The notes beneath the pieces are model-generated. The model was not told where the DNA came from. It ran no database searches and saw nothing but the letters and a program-made list of their open reading frames with translations. Source: Acanthococcus lagerstroemiae (Eukaryota > Arthropoda > Insecta > Hemiptera > Eriococcidae). Taken from it: a stretch of DNA of 64,000 bases. Below, in pieces: positions 12,501 to 24,500 of the stretch; the stretch's first letter is position 1, and every line of letters begins with the position of its first letter. A program made the position numbers and the translations under genes. The DNA is taken from the NCBI GenBank assembly GCA_031841125.1, contig CM063108.1, forward strand, positions 56,318,122 to 56,382,121. The letters are read 5' to 3'.

Positions 12501-15500
12501 GAGTTCACAAAACATCCGCTAGATGTCAACCACTTGGATTCCGAATCCCAATCAAACAACACGTAACTTTATAAGTGCCCTTAAATGGGAAAAATCACTG
12601 AAACTTGCATGGAGGTTGCTTAAGTACAATAATTTTAAGTGATTTTTCCCATTCAAGGGCACTTAAAAAATTAAGTGCTGTTTAAGGAATGCGGCTATAA
12701 CTGCATGGTTCTTGTTCATGTTCCTCGTTCTCCTTGCCTTAAAATTACCAACATTCCATTCTCATTCCCAACCTGGTCCTGTTCCCATTCCCGTTCTCAT
12801 TCTCAATCCCATCATGTTCTTCATCTCATTCTCATTCTGAAAACAAGAACATGCCGTCTTTCTTTTCGTTCGTTCTTCCAACACTGGTGCAGCACTGCAT
12901 TTGATTTTTTCATTTAAAAAAATACATAATTAGTTTTAGGCTTTCAGAATTTTACCTTCGCACCAGCTGATGCATTCATGTTGAAAGCACACAAGAATTA
13001 TCTTGTTCCTGTTCTTGTTCATTCTTCTCCGGTGTTGGAAGAACAAACGAGAACAAGAAAGAAAAAAACGGCACGTTCTTGGTTCTCAATCTCAGAATGA
13101 GAAGAAAAACATGATCTGAGAACGAGAACGGGAAACGGAAACAGGACCAGATTGGGAACAAGAACAAAAACGGGAACGTTGGTAAATATATGATAAGGAG
13201 ACCTATGTTAGAGAAGGAACAAACGAGAACAGGAATGAGATGATTTCTGCGTTCCTCCAACACCTTTGCAGCTGATGCAGAAGTAAAAGTCTGAAAGCCT
13301 AAAACCATCAATTATAAAATTTTTTAAATAAAAGAATCAACCTACAGTACTTGGATGTTGGACGAATGAACGAGAACAAAAAGAAAAACGGCATGTTTTC
13401 GTTTTCATTCTCGGAACAAGAATAAGAATGGGAATATGATGAGACTGAGAATAAGAACAGGAAACGGGAACAGAACCAAGATGGGAATAAGAACGGGAAT
13501 GGGAAACGGGAACGTTGCTAATTTTGAGATAAGGAGAACAAAGAACATGAATGAGAACCATGCAATTAGAGAAGAACAAACAGGAACGATGACTTTTGCG
13601 TTCTTTGAACACTGTTCTTCTCTAATTTGGGACGTGGAATGAAATGTAGGAGCGCTAATTTGCACCTTCTTGTAAACGGTCAAGGCCTACTTTCTCGATT
13701 TCTAGTCAACCCTATAGTTAGCTAACTTTTAATTATTCCTATTTGGTACTACATCTACCGAATAGTTGTTATTTGGCACTTCAACTGCTAGATAAGTGCT
13801 AACTAGAGATTGAGAAAGTGGACCTAAGTGATCATGGAGAGGAATAACATTGCCGTAAAAGGTTTTTTTTCTTCTCAAAACATCATTATAGAATAAAGAA
13901 ATGACGGGCATGTTTCAAATTTGAACCGCAGGGAGCTACATATTCGAACCTGCGATTAAAAATGTAATATTTCAGATAACAAAATTAATAGAAGGACGGT
14001 GGAGCAAGAAATGACAGCCGTATTTTCACACAAGATTAAATTTTTAAGTGCCCTTAAATGAAAAAATCACTTAAGACTGAAAACTGCACTCAAGTAACCT
14101 CTGGAGTAGTGGTGGGCAGCATCGATACATTTTTTATACATTGATGTTTTCGATACTTTGCAAATTGTGTATCGATGCATCGATACACCTTCTTTTCGAA
14201 AAATCTATCAATGTATTGAGCGATACATCAATACATCGCCTACCACTATCTGCAATAACACATCTTTTAAAATACATTGATGTATCGATCAATGCATCGA
14301 TACATCGCCCACCACTACTCTGGAAGTTACTGAAGTGCAATTTCAAGTCATTATTTCCACTTAAGGATACCAAATTAAGTGTTCTTCTCCTTGATCACTC
14401 AGCGAGAGTTCACAAAACGTCTGCTAGATGTCTACCACTTGGATTCCGAATCCCAATCAAACAACACTTAATTTTATAAGTGCCCTTAGATGGGAAAAAT
14501 CACTTAAACTTCCACGGAAGTTGCTTAGCTGCAATTTTAAGTGATTTTTTCTATTTAAGATCACTTGAAAAATTAAGTGCTGTTTGAGGAATACGGCTAC
14601 AACTGCATGGTTCTTGTTCATGTTCCTCGTTCTCCTTGCCTTAAAATTACCAACATTCCGTTCACATTCTTAACCTGGTCCTGTTCTTATTCCCGTTCGC
14701 ATTCTCAATCCCATCATGTTCTTGTTCTTCTTGTTAGAACGAGAACATACCGTTTTTCCTCTAGTTCTCGTTCATGGTTTCAAATTAACACTTGATTACC
14801 CTTGGTACCAAACTTTGGTTTATAATGTGAAAATTACTTTGTACTTTAATTTTAATCACATTCAGTTCGAATTTCAAAATAGCAAATACCTTCTTTTTTT
14901 TTTTGGAAATGACTAAATAGAAGATAAACGTTGAGCGAATGGAAACTGCGGGTTTAACTAAGGCGTGTTACCACCAGATTGGTACTGTGTGCGTGCATGT
15001 CGTGGACAGCTTACACAACGTTGTGAAACACGTGGCTAGTACGCGAACTGTGGCTGCACACTCTACAACACAGAGAAGGAAAACTCTAACGCAACAAAAC
15101 CGCGGGGAAAGCAACGGCAAACTACCCCGACTAACATGCCCAGGAGAATCGCGAGTCAGAACCGTGACTGTCAACGTTCGGCATTGGATACGGCACCTGA
15201 AGAAAAATGGGTTCAACTGATCAACATGACACGCTTGTTGAATTATACGGAATTGTTTTTCGACCAAAAAGGTATTATTAACGAATTGTGTTTCATATAA
15301 TAGACTCGTGTATTGAGAATGTATGGTTGGTTTATAGGAAGGGAGTGTGGCATGCTAAAAGTGAAGCCCAAAACCTTTGGTGGATTTCTAAACTGCGGCT
15401 GCTCTAACTCTGATGCAATCATGAGCAAATAAAAACGAAGTGGACCAACCGTAGTTAAAACTGACACGCAATTAGTGAGCTCCCGCTTTTGCCACGACGG

Positions 15501-18500
15501 AGGGTCCTACTTTCTGGCTTCCTCTAGCTGATTTTCGGCAGCTGCATCCGACTGCCAGCGCCAGTATTAGCAATACCAGAAAACACGTTGTGACCGGTAA
15601 GTAAGTCGACTAAGCTTCTTTCTTTTTCACCATCGCCAAGTCAACCCTTCTCATAAATTAGGGTCCGCTTGAGAACCGGATAAAATGGACGAGCGCAGAG
15701 CCGAAAGTCCGATATGCCATTCGCGAACGGAAAAGATAATGAGGTCAAGCGAAGCGTTTATACAAAGTCAGCAGCATATTTAATACAAGCGGTGACGCAA
15801 CTACTTTTGTTCATAAATTACCAGCTCTACAGCGCAGTAAACTAAATCACGAGGGGAAAAAGTTCCGCGATTTGACGGGCCTCTAACCGCAGAACGATAT
15901 GGTATTGTTATTCTCCAAGGGTCAACACAGTTGAACCTCCACATACAGGGTGCCTGGAAAACGAAACCAGCCACACCGTTCTGCAGTTAAAACCAAACTA
16001 AGCCGACGGATTTTAGCTCACGTTGACATAAAACAAACGCTTTTCAAATCCATCCTCACGCCATTCTACCCGAGCTATTCACAACGATTCACACGCAGTT
16101 CCTGATCAGTCGTGCAGGTACGCATCTCAAATTCAAGGTGTCCACCAATGTGCGAAATCCGTGACTTTTTCACGACCTTTCCATGACTTTTCTCATGAAC
16201 TCACAATACTCATGTAAGGGGTCCTAAATTGCAAAAAACAAAAACTAATTTCGAAATTTCAGTGATACTTGTTCAGTTTCTTCTCTTGCAAATTTGAGTT
16301 TAAATTTAAAAAAGCTGATGATAAAATAATAAATCAACAGTTAGCTGTGCTGGAGCCTAGGCTTCATTTTTCAATTCCTTCCTTTTTTCTAGAAGAATTT
16401 GTCGGGAATTTATTACATTTTGGAAAAAGTTAATTAAATACCTCTACTGCTGAATTCATGACTTTTTCAAGACTTTCATGAATGGTAAGACACCCTAAGA
16501 TTTCACTTCACAGCCAGAAAATACCGGACTAGACCGACGAAAAATCTTATTTTGAAACCCTGGCTCTTTATACGATTTTTTTCTTCTGAAAACATTTCTT
16601 TTGGAGTCTTTTTTTATGATAAAAGAAAACAAATTTTCTCCAAGTCAAAAAAAAAAGTTAACTTGTAAGATATTCTACAGAAAAATTGCAATTTCTGGTA
16701 TGGCAAATCTCACGCTAACCATCAACCCCCTTATATACCATCTTCAAATTTTTGTTTTTCAACAAAATGCTGGCCTTGGCTTTTATACCAAAATACATGA
16801 CTTTTCTTTAAAGGAGTGAAATTCGGTAGTGGGGGAGGGGAGTAAATTAAGTGCCACCGCAATAAGGAAGAATTCTTTAAAAAATGAAAACACGAGAATT
16901 TTATTGTGGTTTATGTAAATGCCGCGAACGAGGAGTTACAAAACTTTCGATACCCGAGAATCTAGCTACTTCATTTCTCAGTACTCTAGAGACTAATGAA
17001 AAGTACTCCAGTCAGTAAAAACTGCAAAAACATCAACTCGAGAGACCTGATAAACAAACTGGGTTCCATGTAACCAGACCACATTACTCTGGCATTTCAT
17101 TGACCACTAAGTTTTGAACTACTAGAAACCCAATAATTACTTTACAGCATTTCAGGTAACTTGAAAACTTTTGAATATTTACGAAGTGTGAGGAAGGGGA
17201 CACCTCGAGTTCATAAACATCCTCGAAATTTGTAAGGTAAGGGCGCTACACTACAAGTATGTTCATCCGTCATGTTTATTCATCACTGTGTGAACCCATT
17301 CACACTATGTAATTTCAAATTCGTTTTGTGAACTTCTGGTTGAACTAGGGCTCTATAGTTACACACATGGATACAATCCATCCGCCATTTTGTTTGCAGA
17401 GTAATATTTAAAAATTAACTTTTCTTCAGGCGTTGTATCCGATGCCGGACGTTGGTAATCACGATTTCCGACGTGCGACTTTACTGGACAGGGTTAGTCG
17501 GAGTAGCTCGCCATTGCTTTCTCCACGGTTTATTGCGTTAGAGTGTTCCTTCTCTGTGCCGAAGAGTGTGCAGCCCGCAGTTCGCTTACTAACCACGTGC
17601 TTCACGTCGTTGAGTACGCTGTCCACCACGTGCACGCGCACAGTACCAATCTTGGTAACATATCTTGTGACTGTAATGCCTTATTCTTTCGAACTGGCGG
17701 GGGTTACAGGACGCGTTATGTTTCCACCTCGATTGATACAGTAGTCTGTATTTGCTAAGATGTTGGGGGAGGGGGTATTCGAATACCACTAGCTTTCCGG
17801 CGTCGATGGGACTCGAACTCGAGACGCAAGGATGGCGAAGCAGGCACTTTACCACTTCGCCACACGACTTTAAAAACCAATCATACCTCGAAAATGACAA
17901 TTTTTTTTTAAAATTTGGATTCAAAATTTGGATTTTACGCTCCAACTGCAGTCTGTTAACGCATGAAAATCATTATTTATCAGTTACTCTAACCACTAAT
18001 TTTCATTTTTCATGAATATTCAAATCTGTAAATGTCAGTTGCTCTGTGAACAGGTACACCAGGGTTGGCATTTTATATGTAAAATGAATGTATAATGTAA
18101 TATCGATGTAAAGTGAGGAGTGAGGGGAAAAAAACATAATTAATGACTGATAGATGATTATGATATGATAAGAAATGAGAATAAAAAGTTGAAAAGGAAT
18201 TATGAAATAAATAACTGAGATGAAATTAATAAAATGTTTACGGTAAAATAAAACAAATAGAGTAGTTTAAGTAAAAGTTGCTGATACCACAAAGTCCGAC
18301 GAGTTTCAATTTCATTTTTTAGAAATGGAATTTATGAGATTTTTGTTAGTTTTTGTTCTTTGAAAATTTTTCATTTCAAGTTTAAATTTTAAGAATTTTG
18401 CGGAAAATGTTGAAATTTGTATTGGCCTGAATTGTTTAATTTTGTTAAAACTGTTTTATATTTGTTTTTTGTAATCCACTTTCCATATAACATTCTATAT

Positions 18501-21500
18501 TCTTATGAGTTACCTATAGTGAATTTAAGGAGTATAAATATTATAAAATAGAATGAGAATGATAAAGGAGATGACCATTTTTGACTGTAGTTCGGTCATT
18601 CTACCGAAACCTTGTTACTTTTGTCCCAGCTAGACATCTGCCAATGTATAAACAATAGGTTTTAAGGGGGGGCTAATGCCCAAAGAAGGGCGGTACCAAG
18701 CAAGATGGAAAGGACGGAGTCACGCGTCACTTCCATTCGAAGCGCAGAGCAAACAGAGGGGACGACCCTCCTAATGTAACTATAGTATTAAGGAAAAGTA
18801 TGGGTACCGTATAGCTGCTAAATAAATAAAAATAAACAATAGGGTCCTCTATTACTGTATAGGCTCAGAGGATAACTTATTGTATCGTGCCCCCCCCCCT
18901 ATTGTGGAAATTCAATTTAAATGCTCAAAAATTCCTTCATCGTGGCTGTCCCTCACCATGGATTGAACTTCAAAAAATGTTTTGTAAATATTATCGCTGA
19001 GTGTTTGGATAAACTGATGCGTGTGTACCGTTTTTGTGAGTACAGTGAACAAGTTGGCAATTCAGTACGTGTTTTTAAACTCGATCAGAATCAGTGCAGC
19101 CATATTTGAAAACGTGTCCCTCGCTTCTTTTACCTTCATCGTGGTCAAATTTGAACCAATCAGAAAACAGACAAAGAGCAAATATTTTTGAACTTAGAAT
19201 AGCCAACCTGAAGTATTTTTATCAGTCAGGTGATGGGCACATATGCTTCTTTGCAAATTCTGAATGGATTGCCGCTTAATTTAAGAAAAGTGCTGGAAAC
19301 AAGAGATTTTACCAACAGAAATTCCTTAAACGTGGCGCATTTCGATGAGTGCCGCAAGCGACTCAAATTTCCGATAATCGCAATTAAATATATGGGTACG
19401 TGCATCAGATCACACTTTATCGTTTCATCACTTCTTAAAATACCTATGGTCAAAATCGAGAGATCCAGTGAATCTGTATCAATTTTGTGAAAATTTTTTT
19501 CCCATTTCCATAACCGTGGCAACAGGAATTATGAAAGTCACGATGAAGGAATCCAATACCACTATAAAAGAATTTACTGAAGTCTGGTTTCACGAGAGAC
19601 CGGAAATTTGTGAATACGAGTCAGTGCTGCCAGATTTATTTTGCCACAATCTGGAGAACAGTCCAGAAAGAGAAATCCGTTAAAATCCGTATACAAATGT
19701 GATGTCAAAAGGGAAGGGACCTTAAGGTGAAAAAATAAAAAATCTTTTTTTCCGCTTTTCTGGCATAGAATTAAGTGTAGAATGATAATCCATGTTCAGT
19801 TTTACCAATTATTCTAAAAAAATTAATTGCCCCGAGTTTCATAAGTTGAAAAAAATACACAACAACTATTAAAAAAAGTAATGACGAAAAAAAATGCATT
19901 TAAAGTTCAATTTACTAGAAAATAATGATAAAATTATTAGAAATAAAAGTAGATTAATGTTTTTTATAGGAAATTTCACGCAGAATTCAGTTTTATTTTC
20001 AGTTTTACCAAATAATGCATCCAAAATTAAATTAACAGAGAAAGGAAATGCCCTATTAAAAATCACTTGTATAATTACTATAGATCAAGTTGAATCTCTA
20101 CATTTAGGAAACTGAAAATTCTTTTACTATTTTATTTTCATTTTGGAACCATGCATAAATCGATGGCCCAGGAGCATTTTCTTCCATTATATTGAATTTG
20201 AATGGGAGCTAAGAAATTAGGAATGGATTTGTATCAATAATTCGATCTAATAAACGTTATGGATTCGTGAAATAGATTCAATTTTTTTGGGGAGATTCGT
20301 CGGATTTGTATTTTTTTTTGTCTGTTTGTGAATCTCACGCTGAAAGCCCATAAATTTTCGGGGGGAAAATGAAAAAGAGAATAACCAAAAACGCGCAGGA
20401 AAAATATTTTTATTTTCAACTTTTAATTGAATTTTGAATTAATTACAATGGCGGATCCGAAAGAAATGGAAGATGACCCTAGAAAAGTTGATTTGGATGC
20501 CAGAACCGGTCAGTTCGTGTACTTGAATCCACAAATCTACTCCATTTATTCGAATCTAATTTTAGTGGATTTGTTTTCAACCTCGGTTTCTGAAAAAGGA
20601 TGCTTTGGGTGAAAGGAAAACTGAGTAATTATTAAGGTAAAAAAACGAGAAAACATTTTTTCTAGTCCAGTTTAGTGCAGTCAAAATACAGTCAGCTACA
20701 GAAAAATATTCCCAAACTAATCAGAAGTTGAATAAACCCACAGAACGAAAAAAAAACAACGAAAATCCGGATTTCCCCAAAATTTTCGGACATTATTTAG
20801 AAATTTGGACATTTTTGGCCTAAGGTTGAAAAATTCGGAGATTTACTGGAAAATCCGAACACCTGGCAGCACTGATACGAGTGCGTTGATATGCGGGTGG
20901 AAGAATATGTGCGTATTCACAGTACACGGGCGCGCGTGCGCGTAGGAACATCTTTCCATAGCCACCAATACCTTCAACGTGGGCTGCCATTCCTTCAGCG
21001 TGGTCCTAATCATTTTGAGATCCCTCTATCTCCTCCCCTGGGAAGTATGCTGTTGGTTCAACCTCAGAAATATGTTCTATTATATGCATATAAATTATTT
21101 CTATGAAAAAAAAATTAATTATGTTAAGAAAACGAGGTTTTGGTAGAATGACCCAGTTTCAGTTGTGCGCAAGTTTTAAAAATTTTTATTGAAAAATTGA
21201 ACTTCAATTTTTATTTTACTGATTTTGATGCATTTTACATCCAGTTTACATGTAAAATGTACAACAAAGTTATTTTACATCGACTATTCTACATGTAGAA
21301 TGAGCATGTAAAATGTATTTTACCTGCCAACCCTGACAGGTGCCATATGTTGGAAACGTGAATTTGGTCCTACAGCACAAAATGTGTTTTCAAGTCGGTA
21401 ATTCAGTTTTTCGAATGTCAACGGAAACGGCTTCTAGACACCTAGCCACAGTGTACAGCAGAAAGTCGTCTAGGACGTAATATTTGAAGTTTACAAACGA

Positions 21501-24500
21501 ATTACGATCAACAGACTAGTGTATGAAAAAGGTACCACAAGTCGCATCGCTCTTGTTTACGTTTATGCGCGCGTTTTCATAACTGCGCATAGTTATTATA
21601 GCGTTACCGGTGAGTCCACTGTTGTCAAATATACGACCTTGCAAAACTTCGTTTTCGGACTTCAAAACCAACCGGATATCACAGCAAAATTTGAGACAGA
21701 TTGGCACAGTAGATGCCGAGACATCGATTTTTTCGTGTACTTTTCTGATATACAACTTGACGCTGTTGAGCGAGACAGAACCACGCGACAAAATCTGTTT
21801 TTCGAGAACACGTGATTCGAAGTTCAAGAGCCATGTAGAAACTATATGACATAGAATTTACTGATAAGCATTTTTCAGCGTGAGTACACATTAAAAATCG
21901 GGGGCCTAATTTTGGAAAATTCTACTTTTTACTTTCTAAAAACACTAATAACTCATTTTGTGAACAAATGTCGCTTGGTTCTGTTTCGCGTAACAGCGTC
22001 CAACTTTAAACGCAGTTTTCTCAAAATCAAAATTTCATATCCTCAAACTACAGCTGTTTTCATTTCAGCCTGTATTGAAGCTACTTTTTTTTAATGCGGG
22101 AATAGTTTTGTTTTATCCCGAAAACCCAGAAACAAGTTCTCCGACATATGGTACCTTTTCACCTTACAAATCCAGAATGGAGAAAATTTTCAAATATTGT
22201 TCTAGTGGTTGAATATCACATTACTCTTTGTGATAGTCAGTGTTAATTTTCTAATCTTATGGAAACCAAAAATCTAATAAAAATTGAAAAAAATGATCAT
22301 TTACCCAGAAAACTGAAATAAATGGTTTCTTTTGCGAACAAAATGGCGGTCCAATTGTACCCATGTGTCAACTATGGGGACTGGGCAAACTGTAGGTTCG
22401 CTAGCATCAATTGAAGAAAAACTGATAAGGAAACAGGGTCAAAAGGGGGGAGGTTTATGGCAGTTTTGATGTTTTTTCAAAATACCTCGAGAATGAACGC
22501 GGTTAACGGAAAATTGAAAAGAACTTGCCTTGTAGCAAATAAAATTTCTATTCAGATGAGCTCATTTTCATCAAAATCCGAGTAATTGTCTTTTTCGCAT
22601 AAAAATAGCATCGCATCGTTGTTGTTGATTTAATTCGTTGTTGCTGTAGTTTGTCTGGTCCGAATAGATTCTTAGACCCACCCTCAATTTATTCAGGTCA
22701 GTTAAGGAACATTAAGTACAGGTATTTAAGGATCCGCATAGAGTACCCTGAACATCAGTACTTAAGGTTATCTTTTTATACAGGTACTCAAGGTTCCGTT
22801 ACCGACCAAATCAAATTACAAGTTGAAGGAACGATCAGTTGATAATATCAGAAATCGTATCTGCGGTGGTTTTCTAACCACTTCCAGTTATTTCGAGCCC
22901 AATAACGAAAATTAGTCGTTCGCAGAACGAATTTGAAATTACATGTCAAGTGGAGCATCACACAGTGATGAACAAAAATGGCGGACGATTACTCATAGTT
23001 CAGTAACGAGGTCGACTAGAAATGCTCCTCGGACACGTTCCTGCACCTTGCAACACACACCGTTCAACTCACCTCCCAACTCACTCATACTCATCGTTTC
23101 ATACGCTCGGATAATCGAAAAAACGAAGTCGAGTCGCATCGAATCAAGCAGGAGCGCCGCCGCGGTGCCACGGCTTCGCGAATTTCGATACGTCTCGCCA
23201 GATTGTGCTATTAAAACGCCGAACGGAATTACATCTTAATTAATACCTGAGGAAGCCGAATAATAAACAGAAGACGGAGGTTGTTGGATGTTGTTCACTA
23301 ATTGATGAGAATTATTGCGCACCGGCATTCTGTGCGACGCGGACGGGTTGTTCGTATTACTACCACCGCCGCCACTGCCCCGATTGGAACTATTTCCTTG
23401 GCTCACCGGCCTTTGAATGGGATGAGGGTACTGGGAGCCTTTATTCGCGCTGCCGCTGTTGCGCTACAGCCAAAGAGAGCGGTACAATACAGATTAGCAA
23501 TTAAAGACCATTAGCTCGGCGGCGAGCGGTCGCGTAGTATTGGGAGGCGGGGGTCATCTGTACTCATTCTTCGGCACACGGGGAAGGGCTCGCGACATTT
23601 TCAACAGCAATTTAGAATAAAAGTACTCGTTCAACAACACGCGTGAAAACGGGTGGTAATTTTTCGACTGTATCATTTTTTCGAAATTTTTGTGAAAAAC
23701 AAAAAACGAAAACGGATTTTAAAAAAGAAAACAAAAACGGAATACGTATTCAGTACATTCACACAGAACACCGGACTTGGGAGAGAGGTAGAATGCGATA
23801 GGCCGAAGGATACAATAATTATAAAGTATTCATCGAGCGAAAAATACGAACCATTTGATTGGACGTCTGATAGCCGTAATTCTGAGACATCGAATGCTGC
23901 TGCATGCCCTGCGGCACAGTCGGCATGTTTTTGCCTCCAGACTGCAGCCGCTGTTTGTTCGCAGTCATTTGCGAATCTGGAAAGTAAACAGTACATAACC
24001 AAGATAAATAGATACGTCTATAAACGTCACAATTGTTGCAAACATCAAAGTCCCTAATTAAATTTATCGGTCGTTGTAAATGAGAACATTTCAAAGCTGA
24101 AGTCCCTTTTTCCTTCACCATCGAAAAAAATCAACATCCACACTCTGAGGTAGACCGGGAACTTTGGACATGAAGAATCTTAATGTGACTTGAAACAAGA
24201 ACTCAAGTTCAGAGCTTTTCTAGGGAGTCGAAGTCATCGCATTTTTTAGATTCACTAGGAGCTGGAGTGTACACTTGACGAGGCTAGTATTTTACTAAAA
24301 TTAATAAGAAGCAGAGAATAGGTTCAGTTTGTTTTCGTTCATGCCGATTTCACTGGTTCTACATATTGTACCTAGGGATGGGCAAAAACCGGAAATTTAC
24401 TTTCATTCCCAAATAGATTCCTTCCCTGGAAACTTTGGGTGGGAAAATTAGGAATATTCGTGAGTGTTCGTGAATTCTTTATTTGGACGCTGCTGAACAA

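Larger units (their letters stand above)
9893..14790. repeat. Complex of (GTTCTC/GTTCCC)-type hexamer blocks and linkers
   Basis: Hairpin-prone blocks built of degenerate GTTCTC, GTTCCC and their complements alternate with a ~95-bp linker. Blocks often begin GTGTTGGAAGAA and end TTCTTCCAACAC, so each looks like a TIR element. Two near-identical block-linker units of about 302 bp run from 10797 to 11402. Linkers occur in both orientations (10675-10755, 12895-12985 versus 11020-11100, 11322-11402, 13265-13355). Arg/Glu/Asn-rich and Ser/Phe-rich ORFs here are by-products. Confidence 0.8.

Noticed and set aside
9925..13612. Arg/Asn/Glu-rich and Ser/Phe-rich ORFs
   Set aside because: Products of the GTTCTC/GAGAAC hexamer blocks read in all frames; no conserved protein features.
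17794..17876. Possible tRNA genes at 17794, 37511 and 58275
   Set aside because: A-box and B-box are present but the acceptor stem cannot pair; bodies and tails show they are SINE heads.
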